Part shown: piece by piece, positions 22,361 to 31,546 of the stretch
Position numbering within the stretch: position 1 is the stretch's first letter
Layout of the letters: every line of letters starts with the position of its first letter
From: Flaviaesturariibacter aridisoli
GTDB taxonomy: Bacteria > Bacteroidota > Bacteroidia > Chitinophagales > Chitinophagaceae
Length of the DNA: 64,000 bases
Direction of reading: 5' to 3'
Assembly: GCF_004343705.1 (NCBI RefSeq)
Contig: NZ_SKFH01000010.1
Coordinates: 62,001 to 126,000, forward strand
The notes under the pieces: model-generated
Told to the model about the DNA's origin: nothing
The model's input: only the letters and a program-made list of their open reading frames with translations
The model's database searches: none
Program-made: the position numbers and the translations under genes

Positions 22361-24940
22361 ATGCGACTGCCGTTGTTAACCTTACTCCTGCTGGCCGCCT
22401 TCGCCGCCCAGGGCCAGCTGAGCGAAACCTTTGCCGACAGCAACTTTACCGCGGCCCCACCCTGGACGGGCACCGGCGGCGCCTGGCTGGTGAATGCGCA
22501 GCGGCAGCTCCAGAGCAGCTTCAGCATGCCCAACAGCAGTTGCTACCTGAGCACACCCAACAGCCTCGGCACCGATGCCGAATGGACGCTCTGGCTCCGC
22601 CTTGCCTTCGCCACCTCGTCGGTCAACTATGCCGACATCTGGGTGCTTTCCCGCGACAGCATCCCGGAGGCGCCGGGCAATACCGGCTACTTCATCCGGG
22701 TGGGCGGCGCCCAGGACGACATTTGCCTCTACCGGAAAGACCCGGCCGCGACGGTAAAGCTGATCGACGGCCCCGATGGCGCCACGGGTGGCAGCGACAA
22801 CCGCCTGCGCCTGCAGCTGGCGCGCTCGGGAGGCACCTTTTACCTGCGGCATATCCCCGACGGCGGCGCGCCGGTCGCCGACGGGCAAGCTGCCGACGCC
22901 ACCTACTTAAGCACCCGGTTCTTTGCCCTGCTGCTGCGCCAGAGCACTTCCTCTTTTTTCGGGAAACACTACTTCGACGACCTGCAGATCGCGCCGTTTG
23001 TGCGCGACAGCACCCCACCCGCGCTCGAAAACATAGGCGCGCCCAACGATTCGACCGTAGAAGTACGGTTCAGCGAACCCATCGACCCGGCTTGCGCGGT
23101 GGCGGCGAACTTCCACCTTGCGGGAATGGGCGCGCCCCGCTCCGCTACGACCGATCCCGCCGACGGGGCGCTGCTGTACCTGCGCTTCGCCACGACGTTG
23201 CCCGCCGACACGCCACTGCTGCTCACCGTACTCCACATCCTCGACGCCTGGGGCAACGAGTTGCTGCAGGACACCGACCGGTTTTGGTACCACCCGCCGC
23301 GCCCGCACGACCTGCTTATTACGGAGCTGCTCGCCGACCCCGATCCGCCGCGCGGCCTTCCGCCTTTTGAATTCGTGGAAGTGTACAACCGCAGCACCTT
23401 CCCGATCGCCCTGCAGGGCTGGCGCGTCGGTACCGCTACGGCGCTGAGCGGGCCCTTTCCGCGTCTGTGGCTCGCGCCGGACAGCTTCCTCCTGCTAACG
23501 TCGACCGCGGGTGCCGGCGCGCTCCGGAGTTTCGGCACAGCGGTGGGCCTCAGCGGGTTCCCGGCACTGGATAACGATGGCAGCCTGGTACAGCTGCGCT
23601 CCGCCGACGGCCGCAGCATTCACGCGCTTACCTACGACCGGAGCTGGTACCGCAGCGCCTTTAAAGACGACGGCGGCTGGAGCCTCGAGCTGATCGACCC
23701 ACACAATCCCTGCGCGGGAGGAGACAACTGGCGGGCTTCGGAAGATGGGCGTGGCGGCACACCCGGTGGACAAAACAGCGTGGCCGGCAACCACCCGGAT
23801 GGCGATGAACCCGTGCTGCTGCGCGCATACGCAAACGACAGCCTGCACCTGGTGGCTGTCTTCAGCGAGCCACTCGATAGCAGCGCACTGCGGAATGCCC
23901 TCTTCAGCATCCAGGACGGACCCGCGGTGCAGGTAGCGCACGCGCTGGCGCCGTTGTTTCATTCCGTAGAACTACAACTGGCAACGCCGGTGCAGCGGGG
24001 CCGGGTGTATATGCTCTCCGTTTCGGGCGCTGCCGACTGCAGCGGAAATACCGTGGGCACGTCTAATCAAACACCGGTAGGCCTTGCAGAGGACCCGTTG
24101 CCCGCGTCGGTTGCGATCAACGAATTGCTGTACCAGCCGGCCACCGGCGGTTCGGAATACGTGGAGCTCCTCGCGCTGACCCAAACCGTTGACGCCGCGG
24201 GCCTGTACCTCGCAACAAGGGATGCGGCAGGAGCATTGCGTACGCCGAAACAACTGAGCGCGGTGCCCCTGTTCTTCTACCCCGGCGAATTCCACGTGCT
24301 GACAGGCGGAGCAGCTGACGTTGCCGGGCGCTACCATGTAGCAAGGGCCGCCTGCCTGCACGAAGTCGCCGGGCTGCCCGCGCTGTCCGACGACGGGGCG
24401 ACGCTGGTGCTCCTGAATGACCGCGGTGTGGTGCTCGACGAGGTGCCTTACAGCCCCAAGTGGCAATTCGCGCTGCTCGATGACACCCACGGCGTGGCCC
24501 TGGAGCGCCTCGATGCAACGCGGAACGGGGCAGATGCGCACAACTGGCATTCCGCTGCGCAAACGGCCGGCTTCGGCACCCCGACGGCGCGCAACTCACA
24601 GGTACCCGGCGGCGAAGCCGAAGGCTTGTTCACCGTGATGCCTGCGGTGATATCGCCCGACAACGACGGCTACGACGATCTGGCTATTATCAGCTACGAG
24701 TTGGAGGAGAGCGGCTACGTAGCCAGCCTGACCCTGTTCGACGCCCTGGGCCAACCGCAGCGGCGGCTCGTACAGAATGCATTACTGGGCCGTTCGGGCC
24801 GTTGGACCTTCGACGGGCTGGACGACAAGGGACAACGCCTGGCGGTGGGCAGCTACCTGCTTTTCGCGGAGTTGTTCGACCTGGAGGGGCGGAGAAAAGT
24901 GTTCAAGCGCGCAATCAGCATCGCACGCAAATTCCATTGA
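22361..24940 (+). CDS. large exported protein with lamin-tail domains and FlgD-like C-terminus
   Basis: Protein of 859 aa with a signal peptide (LPLLTLLLLAAFAAQGQ). In order: an N-terminal beta-sandwich (residues about 20-210), an Ig-like domain (PPALENIGAPNDSTVEVRFSE, about 217), a lamin-tail domain (LLITELLADPDPPRG to about 435), a second Ig-like unit (about 490-570), a second lamin-tail-like domain (VAINELLYQPATGGSEYVEL, about 583), and a C-terminal FlgD-like Ig domain (ISPDNDGYDDLAIISYELE, about 770-857). Such proteins are surface or secreted adhesin-like proteins in Bacteroidota. The C-terminal domain resembles type IX secretion or gliding-associated tails, but it lacks a clear conserved signal motif. 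Confidence 0.75.
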   Translation: MRLPLLTLLLLAAFAAQGQLSETFADSNFTAAPPWTGTGGAWLVNAQRQLQSSFSMPNSSCYLSTPNSLGTDAEWTLWLRLAFATSSVNYADIWVLSRDSIPEAPGNTGYFIRVGGAQDDICLYRKDPAATVKLIDGPDGATGGSDNRLRLQLARSGGTFYLRHIPDGGAPVADGQAADATYLSTRFFALLLRQSTSSFFGKHYFDDLQIAPFVRDSTPPALENIGAPNDSTVEVRFSEPIDPACAVAANFHLAGMGAPRSATTDPADGALLYLRFATTLPADTPLLLTVLHILDAWGNELLQDTDRFWYHPPRPHDLLITELLADPDPPRGLPPFEFVEVYNRSTFPIALQGWRVGTATALSGPFPRLWLAPDSFLLLTSTAGAGALRSFGTAVGLSGFPALDNDGSLVQLRSADGRSIHALTYDRSWYRSAFKDDGGWSLELIDPHNPCAGGDNWRASEDGRGGTPGGQNSVAGNHPDGDEPVLLRAYANDSLHLVAVFSEPLDSSALRNALFSIQDGPAVQVAHALAPLFHSVELQLATPVQRGRVYMLSVSGAADCSGNTVGTSNQTPVGLAEDPLPASVAINELLYQPATGGSEYVELLALTQTVDAAGLYLATRDAAGALRTPKQLSAVPLFFYPGEFHVLTGGAADVAGRYHVARAACLHEVAGLPALSDDGATLVLLNDRGVVLDEVPYSPKWQFALLDDTHGVALERLDATRNGADAHNWHSAAQTAGFGTPTARNSQVPGGEAEGLFTVMPAVISPDNDGYDDLAIISYELEESGYVASLTLFDALGQPQRRLVQNALLGRSGRWTFDGLDDKGQRLAVGSYLLFAELFDLEGRRKVFKRAISIARKFH

Positions 24941-24977
24941 GCGGCCGCAGCGGAGTAAACTGCGTGCCTTTCCGTTA

Positions 24978-25517
24978 CTAGGTATAGTACGGGCTGATCA
25001 GCCAATACACAACCGGGCCCGTGACGGCCACGTAAAACCAGATGGGCCAGGTGATCTTCGCCAGCTTCCGGTGGCGCGCGTTTTCGCCGATAAGGGCGCG
25101 GTACGCTGTAAACAGGATAAAGGGAAGGATAACGGCTGCCAGCACAATGTGGGTGCCGAGGATGAAATAATACACGTAGCGGATGGTACCGGTGCCACCG
25201 AACTTCGTCTCGGCCGCCAGCAGGTGGTGCGCGATATAGGAAACGAGAAAGAGGATCGACAGTACCATGGCGGTCAGCATAATCCGCTTATGGAGGTCGT
25301 AGCGTCGTTGTTTGGCCGTTACGATACCGGCAAGAAGCAGCAGTGCCACGACGCCGTTGATGAACGCATTCACTTTGGCGAATACATGCACGTCAAAGCC
25401 AGGGTTTACATCGAGCTTCACGCGGCCCAGGATCACCACGGCGGCGAACACGACAAAGGAGACGAGGTAAATGAGCGTTCGGGCGCGCTTGTCATTTTTG
25501 CCTAGGGTGAAGGCCAT
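24978..25517 (-). CDS. DUF420 family membrane protein, cytochrome oxidase assembly
   Basis: Protein of 179 aa with five predicted membrane helices; it matches DUF420, a family encoded in haem-copper oxidase clusters and related to CtaM. Conserved histidines occur in DLHKRIMLTAM, SYIAHHLLAAE and LGTHIVLAAVILP. It probably helps assemble or mature the aa3 oxidase. It is the last gene of the respiratory operon, and its start overlaps the end of the SCO gene by 26 bp. Confidence 0.85.
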   Translation of the reverse strand: MAFTLGKNDKRARTLIYLVSFVVFAAVVILGRVKLDVNPGFDVHVFAKVNAFINGVVALLLLAGIVTAKQRRYDLHKRIMLTAMVLSILFLVSYIAHHLLAAETKFGGTGTIRYVYYFILGTHIVLAAVILPFILFTAYRALIGENARHRKLAKITWPIWFYVAVTGPVVYWLISPYYT

Positions 25518-26349
25518 GTCGTTGCTTATCTTTTTTCAGGAAATAAAACAGAGCGGTCAGTCCGCCGATAACGGCAAATACGAGGATCGCAAGGGTCTCG
25601 AGCTTGCCTGCGAACACGCTTTTCGACTTCGGGTCTTTCTCGAGCGCCACCAGGATGATGTCGCGGGAAAGGCGGCCTACGTCGGCGGTGTCGAGGCCGT
25701 GGTAGTAGCCGCGGATGTTGCGGTTCTTATCCAGCAGGATCATCCGGTCGGAGTGGATAAAGCTGGTATCCTGCCCTTCGCCGTCCTGCGCGAGCACTTT
25801 GAGGTGGTTGATGGAAAGATCGTAGATCTGCTTTTTGTCGCCGGTGAGTAGCCACCAGCGGTCGGGGTCGATGCCGAAACGGTCGGCCCAGTGCTTCAGC
25901 GCCGCGACGCTGTCGCGCTCGGGATCTACCGAAATGGACAGCAGGTGCACGAATTTGGCCTGCTGGTCGCCCACGCGCTGACCGCTGCTGAGGCCGTCCT
26001 GCAGGCGCTTCATGTTCTCCGTCATCCGCGGGCAGATGGTTGGGCAGTGCGTGAAGAAGAAGTCGATCACCACCACTTTGTTGCGCAGCGTGTCGTCGTC
26101 GCTGAGGCGTGCGCGGAGCGAATCCCAGGTGACGACCTGCCCGAGCTGGTTGGTGAGGCGAAAGTCGGGCACGCGATGCCACAGGGTATCTTCCTTTTGC
26201 TTGCCGTTGACCATGCGGGTGCTGACGCTGTCATAAATGTAGCGGCGCGGCATGGGCGTTACGTCCTTACTGTATTGCTTCACGAGGAAGTAGCCGACCA
26301 GGGGCAGGGCCAGCGCCATAAGCAGTCCGAGAAGAGCCGTTTTATTCAC
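25492..26349 (-). CDS. SCO1/SenC family copper chaperone
   Basis: Protein of 285 aa with an N-terminal membrane anchor (LLGLLMALALPLVGYFLV), a thioredoxin-fold domain and a C-terminal membrane helix. The copper-binding CxxxC is in FFFTHCPTICPRM, and the partner His is in SFIHSDRMILLD. It delivers copper to the CuA centre of cytochrome oxidase subunit II. A GTG start was chosen because it begins the signal anchor; the longer frame upstream is not protein-like and crosses towards the subunit IV gene. It sits between subunit IV and DUF420 genes. Confidence 0.9.
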   Translation of the reverse strand: MNKTALLGLLMALALPLVGYFLVKQYSKDVTPMPRRYIYDSVSTRMVNGKQKEDTLWHRVPDFRLTNQLGQVVTWDSLRARLSDDDTLRNKVVVIDFFFTHCPTICPRMTENMKRLQDGLSSGQRVGDQQAKFVHLLSISVDPERDSVAALKHWADRFGIDPDRWWLLTGDKKQIYDLSINHLKVLAQDGEGQDTSFIHSDRMILLDKNRNIRGYYHGLDTADVGRLSRDIILVALEKDPKSKSVFAGKLETLAILVFAVIGGLTALFYFLKKDKQRHGLHPRQK

Positions 26350-26455
26350 GGTAGTGGAGGTTGGAGCATGAGCGAATGAGGTGGGCAATGGCCATAAAAA
26401 AAGCCATCGCCGCAAAGGTAGCGCGGCGATGGCTTTCCGGAATGTGAAAGCTGCG

Positions 26456-26917
26456 TTATTGCAGGCCTGTATGCGTTGTATCGGTGTTGTGCACTTCGTG
26501 GTGCTGCGTCGTTTCCTGGTAGCGCTTGTCGTAGCGGTTGCGAAGGGAACGGTACGAGTTACCGTCCCAGAGGAATGCGGCGATGAACCAGACAAAGAGC
26601 AGCAGCGGCATGATGATGGTCATGATCATGTTGCGGATCTCGTCGCCGAGGTGCATAAAGACCGAAACGATGTAGAAAGCTTTGGCCAGTGTCAGGATGC
26701 ACACCACGCCTTTGAACAACAGCACCAGGAACGGGTTGGGTTCGGCGCCTTTGTGCAGGGTGTAGAGCAGCAGACCGATGCCCAGCTCGATGATCGTGAT
26801 AACGGAGAGCAGGATCGTGGTCTTTTTCACCCGCGCGCGGAACGTCGCCTCGTCGGCGTGATCGTGGTGAAAAGTGATCTCGGGGCTATGCGTATTGCTA
26901 TGTGTATTGTGTGCCAT
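26456..26917 (-). CDS. cytochrome c oxidase subunit IV (CyoD/caa3 type)
   Basis: Protein of 153 aa with a His-rich N-terminus (NTHSNTHSPEITFHHDHAD), three membrane helices (TILLSVITIIELGIGLLLYT, FLVLLFKGVVCILTLAKAFY, MTIIMPLLLFVWFIAAF) and a polar tail. The conserved helix with KAFYIVSVFMHLGDE identifies a small oxidase subunit of the COX4/CyoD pro type. It lies 24 bp after the larger subunit III gene in the oxidase operon. Confidence 0.88.
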   Translation of the reverse strand: MAHNTHSNTHSPEITFHHDHADEATFRARVKKTTILLSVITIIELGIGLLLYTLHKGAEPNPFLVLLFKGVVCILTLAKAFYIVSVFMHLGDEIRNMIMTIIMPLLLFVWFIAAFLWDGNSYRSLRNRYDKRYQETTQHHEVHNTDTTHTGLQ

Positions 26918-26941
26918 GATTACAGTTTAAAAGGTTTCGGA

Positions 26942-27817
26942 TTATACCAGGTAGAAGCAAAGGAATACGAATACCCATACCAGGTCTACGAAGTGCCAGT
27001 AAAGGCCGGCTTTCTCGATCATGAGGTAGTGGCCGCGCTTCGCGAAGACATTGTTCTGCGTCATGAGCAGCATTACGATGTTGATGATCACACCGGAGAA
27101 TACGTGGAAACCGTGGAAGCCGGTAATACCGTAGAAGAAGCCGCCGAAGGCAACGGGGCCCGTGGCACGCACGTGGAGCTCGTTGAGGTCGATCATGCCG
27201 CGGAGCTGCGTGTCGCTGAGGGCCAGCAACTGCTCGTGGCTCATGTTCTCGTGGTGCATGTGCGCCAGGTTGGCCAGGCCCTCGTGCGAGGTGTTGGCCA
27301 GCGCCTGCGTCAGCACGTTGCCGTCGTGGATGGCGGCGCCCCAGGGGTTTACCTTGGTGGTCTGTCCTACCACGTCGAGGACGCCGTTGGTCAGCACGGC
27401 ATGTTCGCCGGTGATGAGGTGATGCCACTCCCAGGCCTGGCAGCCGAGGAAGGCGAGACCACCAATAATGGTCCAGATGAGCCACTTGGCCACACCTTTC
27501 TTGTCGTTGTTATGACCGGCATGTACGGCCAGCACCATCGTCACCGAGGAGATGATGAGGATGAAGGTCATCACCGATACGAAGGCCAGCGGCAGGTTGG
27601 TGTGCCCTGCGCCGGGGAAGGCGTTGAACACCACGTTCGGGTCGGGCCAGAAGTTTTGCGAGAAGCGGATGGTACCGTAAGAGATCAGGAACGCGCCGAA
27701 AGTAAAGGCGTCACTCATCAGGAAGTACCACATCATCAGTTTGCCATACTCGAGGTTGAAAGGGCTTCGTCCGCCCCCCCACCATTGCTTTCCCGTTACG
27801 ACAGCAGTTTGAGCCAT
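26942..27817 (-). CDS. coxC: cytochrome c oxidase subunit III, long form
   Basis: Protein of 291 aa of the haem-copper oxidase subunit III family with about five to seven helices: MMWYFLMSDAFTFGAFLISY at the start, and the C-terminal GLYWHFVDLVWVFVFLCFYLV that is diagnostic for the family. A periplasmic insertion of about 90 residues in the middle is rich in His (LAHMHHENMSHEQ). The ATG at 27817 was chosen; the open frame extends 15 codons upstream into a repeated TTTGTAGTT phrase, which is not coding. It is the second of two subunit III genes in tandem. Confidence 0.92.
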   Translation of the reverse strand: MAQTAVVTGKQWWGGGRSPFNLEYGKLMMWYFLMSDAFTFGAFLISYGTIRFSQNFWPDPNVVFNAFPGAGHTNLPLAFVSVMTFILIISSVTMVLAVHAGHNNDKKGVAKWLIWTIIGGLAFLGCQAWEWHHLITGEHAVLTNGVLDVVGQTTKVNPWGAAIHDGNVLTQALANTSHEGLANLAHMHHENMSHEQLLALSDTQLRGMIDLNELHVRATGPVAFGGFFYGITGFHGFHVFSGVIINIVMLLMTQNNVFAKRGHYLMIEKAGLYWHFVDLVWVFVFLCFYLV

Positions 27818-27825
27818 ATGTTCTG

Positions 27826-27956
27826 TTTGTAGTTTGTAGTTGGTGGTCTGTAGTTGGTTCAAAACACAAACCGGTTTCAGTTTTTTTTAGCGGAGCCTTC
27901 GTTTGTTGCCTATGGCGCTTGCGCAACCACAAACTTCAAACTACAAACTCTAAACT
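27826..27956. repeat. GTTTGTAGTTTG phrase, inverted pair
   Basis: The left arm 27826-27860 carries TTTGTAGTTTGTAGTTGG. The right arm 27923-27956 carries the reverse-complementary ACAAACTTCAAACTACAAAC. On the minus strand the right arm follows the stop of the short subunit III gene by a few bases and the left arm ends 8 bp before the next start. Confidence 0.8.
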
Positions 27957-27961
27957 TTTCT

Positions 27962-28531
27962 TTAGCCGATCCACACGAAGAAGACCAGCAGGTAGAGCCA
28001 GAGGATATCCACAAAGTGCCAATACGTTGCCATCACTTCCACCGGCACCACGTTGTAGCTTTTGGTCCTTCCGAAGAAGGCCCGGCCAAAGACAACGGCC
28101 AGCGCTACGATGCCGCCGATAACGTGCACGGCGTGCAGCCCGGCGATCGCGTAGAGAAACTGTCCCGCACCAGCGCCGTTGAATTGTACGCCGTGGTTCC
28201 AGAGCCATTGGAAGCCTACCCACTGCAGCACCACGAAAGCAGCACCGAGCACCAGCGTTGCCACCAGGAGCGAGCGGTAGCGGCCAAACGCGCGGGCGCG
28301 GAACGCACGCAGCGCCAGGTGCATGGTGAGGCTGCTCAGCAGGATCGCGGCCGTGGAGCCCCAAAAAGCCTTCGGCATCTGCACCTCCACCCAGTTGGCC
28401 TGGTTGCTCTTCACGATGTAGGCGGAGGTCAAACCGGCGAACATCATCAGGATGCTCCCGATCGCCACCCACATGGTAAACTTGTGCGGATGAATCTTTT
28501 GTTTTTGCGGCGTCGTACTCACAGTTACCAT
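27962..28531 (-). CDS. cytochrome c oxidase subunit III, short form
   Basis: Protein of 189 aa with five helices, of the haem-copper oxidase subunit III family, CtaE/CyoC type. GLHAVHVIGGIVALAVVF and the ending ATYWHFVDILWLYLLVFFVW are family landmarks. It is shorter than the second subunit III encoded next and lacks the His-rich insertion. Bacteroidota oxidase clusters often have two such genes. It lies after ctaB in the operon. Confidence 0.9.
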   Translation of the reverse strand: MVTVSTTPQKQKIHPHKFTMWVAIGSILMMFAGLTSAYIVKSNQANWVEVQMPKAFWGSTAAILLSSLTMHLALRAFRARAFGRYRSLLVATLVLGAAFVVLQWVGFQWLWNHGVQFNGAGAGQFLYAIAGLHAVHVIGGIVALAVVFGRAFFGRTKSYNVVPVEVMATYWHFVDILWLYLLVFFVWIG

Positions 28532-28539
28532 TTCATGGT

Positions 28540-28655
28540 TGTTTATTGGTTAATCGGTCTATTGGTTCATTGGTAATCTGTTACCTACCAGCAAGCCAAA
28601 CCCGTCAACCTGTTTATATATCACTCTTCACTTATCAACTACACTTATCAACCTG
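28540..28655. repeat. short degenerate repeats between ctaB and subunit III
   Basis: On the minus strand GTTGATAAGTGTAGTTGATAAG begins within the ctaB stop region (28629-28655). An ACCAAT-type repeat (ACCAATGAACCAATAGACC) lies just before the next start (28540-28584). Confidence 0.7.
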
Positions 28656-29586
28656 TTATCTTATCCGCCAGCAATGCCAGGAGCACTACGGGCAAATGGG
28701 CATAAGAGCTGAACATCACCCTACGTCCTGCTTTTGCATCATTCTCGCGGTACAGGCGGATGCACTGGAACACGAGAAAGAGGTTCATCAACGTTACGAT
28801 CACGAGGCTTACCGTACCGGTGAGGCCGATGTAGTAAGGCAGCGCGCATACCGGGATGAGCAGCAGCGAATAGATGATCGTTTGCAGCGCGGTGAACTTC
28901 GTGGGGCCTTCGGCGCTCGGCAGCAGTTTGAAACCGGCAGCCGTGTAGTCGCGGTGGGCCACCCAGGCAATCGCCCAGAAGTGGGGAAACTGCCACAGGA
29001 ACTGGATCGCGAAAAGCACCCAGCCACCCACGTTCGACTCCACGTGTCCGTTCACCGTGTAGGTGTCGAAAGGCGCGAACACGCCCGAGCCGGCGACCCA
29101 GCCGATGAGGCAGGGCAACGCACCCGGGAAGGCACCGACAAACACCGAGATGGCATTCACCTTTTTCAGCGGCGTGTAGATGAAGGCGTACAGGAACAGG
29201 CTGAAGGCGGCAATGCCGGCCGATAACCAGTTGAAGTACCAGCCCAGGATCGCCACACCGATTGCTCCGGTGACGATCGCAAAGGCCCAGCCCTCCGTCA
29301 CAGACATCCGGCCCGAGGCGACCGGCCGCTTGGCCGTGCGCTTCATCTTGGCGTCCGTATCCTTTTCCACCACCTGGTTGATCGCGTTGGCGGCGCCCGT
29401 CACCAGCATTCCGCCGATGAAGAGCAACACGCTGCGCCACCAGGGGCTTTCGTAAAGCTCGCCCACCCGGGGCACGAGCAGGAAAGACACGACGCTGGAA
29501 AAGACCACCATGATGCTCAGCGAAGGCTTCATCAGCTGCAGGTAATCCTTCAGCCGGTTACTTTTCAAAGCCTCCCCTGTTTCCAT
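28648..29586 (-). CDS. ctaB: protohaem IX farnesyltransferase (haem O synthase)
   Basis: Protein of 312 aa of the UbiA prenyltransferase superfamily, making haem O from protohaem for the oxidase. The first Asp-rich motif is NAINQVVEKDTDAKMKRT, with the following RPVASGRMS typical of CtaB/CyoE. The second region is YTPLKKVNAISVFVGAFPGA, and FLWQFPHFWAIAWVAHRDY is also characteristic. Eight to nine helices are predicted. The ATG at 29586 was preferred over a TTG seven codons upstream. Confidence 0.95.
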   Translation of the reverse strand: METGEALKSNRLKDYLQLMKPSLSIMVVFSSVVSFLLVPRVGELYESPWWRSVLLFIGGMLVTGAANAINQVVEKDTDAKMKRTAKRPVASGRMSVTEGWAFAIVTGAIGVAILGWYFNWLSAGIAAFSLFLYAFIYTPLKKVNAISVFVGAFPGALPCLIGWVAGSGVFAPFDTYTVNGHVESNVGGWVLFAIQFLWQFPHFWAIAWVAHRDYTAAGFKLLPSAEGPTKFTALQTIIYSLLLIPVCALPYYIGLTGTVSLVIVTLMNLFLVFQCIRLYRENDAKAGRRVMFSSYAHLPVVLLALLADKITG

Positions 29587-29677
29587 CTGTAGTGTTGCGG
29601 TTTGCAAACGATCAATTTCAAATAACTAATCACACAGTTTCATTCACACGTGTCAACGGTTTTTCCCGTCAACGGTA

Positions 29678-31510
29678 TTAGTGCTTTGTTTCGTGGGCAC
29701 CAATGGTCTCGGTCTGCGGGATAAACTCGCGACCGTCTTTGCTGTAGTCGTACGCCCAGCGGTGTACTTCCGGGATCTCGCCGGGCCAGTTGCCGTGGCC
29801 GGGGTTGATCGGCGTCGTCCACTCAAGGGTCGTAGCGCCCCAAGGGTTCAGGCTGCGCACTTTACGGCCTTTGAAGATCGAATAGAAGAAGTTGAACACG
29901 AACATGAGCTGCACGGCGAATACAATGATCGACACCACCGTGATCATCTTGTTCAGGTCACCGAAGTGGTTGAACGAGGTCCAGAGGCGCAGGTCCAGGT
30001 AGCGGCGGGGTACGCCGGCGAGGCCCTGATAGTGCATCGGCCAGAAAATCAGGTAAGCGCCGCCCAGTGTCACCCAGAAGTGGATGTAGCCGAGCGTATT
30101 GTTAAGGTAGCGGCCGAACATCTTGGGAAACCAGTGGTAAACACCGGCGAACATGCCGAAGAAGGCCGATACACCCATTACAATGTGGAAGTGGGCGATC
30201 ACGAAGTAGGTGTCGTGCAGGTGCATGTCGAGCGTGGAGTTACCCAGCCAGATGCCGGTAAGACCACCCGAGATGAACAGGCTCACGAAACCGATGGCGA
30301 ACATCATCGCCGGCGTGAAGCGCAGGTTACCGCGCCAGATGGTGGTGATCCAGTTGAACACCTTGATAGCCGACGGAATGGCGATCAGCAGCGTGAGCAG
30401 AACGAAGAAGGCGCCCAGGAACGGGTTGAGGCCCGTAACGAACATGTGGTGCGCCCACACGAGGAAGGCCAGGATGGTGATGGCGAAGATGGAACCGACC
30501 ATGGCCATGTAGCCGAAGATCGGCTTGCGGGCGTTGACCGACATTACTTCCGATACCAGTCCCATCGCGGGGAGGATGATGATGTATACTTCGGGGTGAC
30601 CGAGGAACCAGAACAAGTGCTGGTACAGGATCGCGCTACCGCCTTCGTTGGGCAGCACCTGGCCGGCCACTACGATGTCGCTCAGGTAGAACGAGGTACC
30701 GAGGTGACGGTCGAACAGGAGCAGGATGAAGCCCGAGAACAGTACGGGGAAGGAGAGAACGCCGAGGATCGCGGTAAAGAACAGCGCCCAGATGGTCAGC
30801 GGCAGGCGCGTCATGCTCATACCCTTGGTACGCATGTTCAGGATAGTAGCGATATAGTTCAGGCCACCGAGCAACGAGCTCACCACGAACATGGCCATCG
30901 AGACGATCCAGAGGTCCATACCGATCTTGGAACCGATCGATGCCTGGGCGAGGGCCGACAGCGGCGGGTAGGCCGTCCAGCCACCGGAAGCGGGGCCGGT
31001 CTGCACAAACAGCGAAGAGAACATGATAACGCTGGCCAGGAAGAAGAACCAATAGGACAGCATGTTCATAAAAGGCGACGCCATATCGCGGGCACCTACC
31101 TGCAGCGGAATAAGCAGGTTCGCAAAGGTTCCCGACAGGCCGCCGGTGAGAACGAAGAACACGAGCACGGTACCGTGCATGGTGATCAGGGCGTAGTAGA
31201 ATTCGGGCTGGATCTGGCCGCCTTTGGCCCAGTTGCCGAAGAACGTCTCCAGGATGGGAAAGCTTTCATCGGGATAAGCCAGCTGCAGGCGGAACAGCAC
31301 CGAGAACAGACCGCCAACGATTGCCCAGAGCATACCTGTGATCAGGAACTGCTTGGCAATGGTCTTGTGGTCCATGCTGAAGATGTACTTCGAAATGAAG
31401 GTCTCCTGGTGGTGGTGACCGTGGTCGCCATCGTGGTGATGGTCGGCATGGAGTGCGCCATGCGCGGCATCAGCCCCTGTCTGCACGTTGTGGTGTGTAT
31501 GCTCGTTCAT
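29678..31510 (-). CDS. coxA: cytochrome c oxidase subunit I
   Basis: Protein of 610 aa, the catalytic subunit with haem a and the a3-CuB site. WFLGHPEVYIIILPAMG carries the CuB His and the cross-linked Tyr; HDTYFVIAHFHIVMG carries the haem ligands. Twelve helices are predicted. The N-terminal 40 residues are His-rich, the C-terminus has a soluble tail (PEVHRWAYDYSKDGREF). It follows coxB by 36 bp. With an N-terminal His-rich segment also in subunit IV, copper or pH-linked roles are possible (inference). Confidence 0.97.
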   Translation of the reverse strand: MNEHTHHNVQTGADAAHGALHADHHHDGDHGHHHQETFISKYIFSMDHKTIAKQFLITGMLWAIVGGLFSVLFRLQLAYPDESFPILETFFGNWAKGGQIQPEFYYALITMHGTVLVFFVLTGGLSGTFANLLIPLQVGARDMASPFMNMLSYWFFFLASVIMFSSLFVQTGPASGGWTAYPPLSALAQASIGSKIGMDLWIVSMAMFVVSSLLGGLNYIATILNMRTKGMSMTRLPLTIWALFFTAILGVLSFPVLFSGFILLLFDRHLGTSFYLSDIVVAGQVLPNEGGSAILYQHLFWFLGHPEVYIIILPAMGLVSEVMSVNARKPIFGYMAMVGSIFAITILAFLVWAHHMFVTGLNPFLGAFFVLLTLLIAIPSAIKVFNWITTIWRGNLRFTPAMMFAIGFVSLFISGGLTGIWLGNSTLDMHLHDTYFVIAHFHIVMGVSAFFGMFAGVYHWFPKMFGRYLNNTLGYIHFWVTLGGAYLIFWPMHYQGLAGVPRRYLDLRLWTSFNHFGDLNKMITVVSIIVFAVQLMFVFNFFYSIFKGRKVRSLNPWGATTLEWTTPINPGHGNWPGEIPEVHRWAYDYSKDGREFIPQTETIGAHETKH

Positions 31511-31546
31511 ATCGTAAGCTCTTTAGAAAGGAGGATTCTGAAAAAA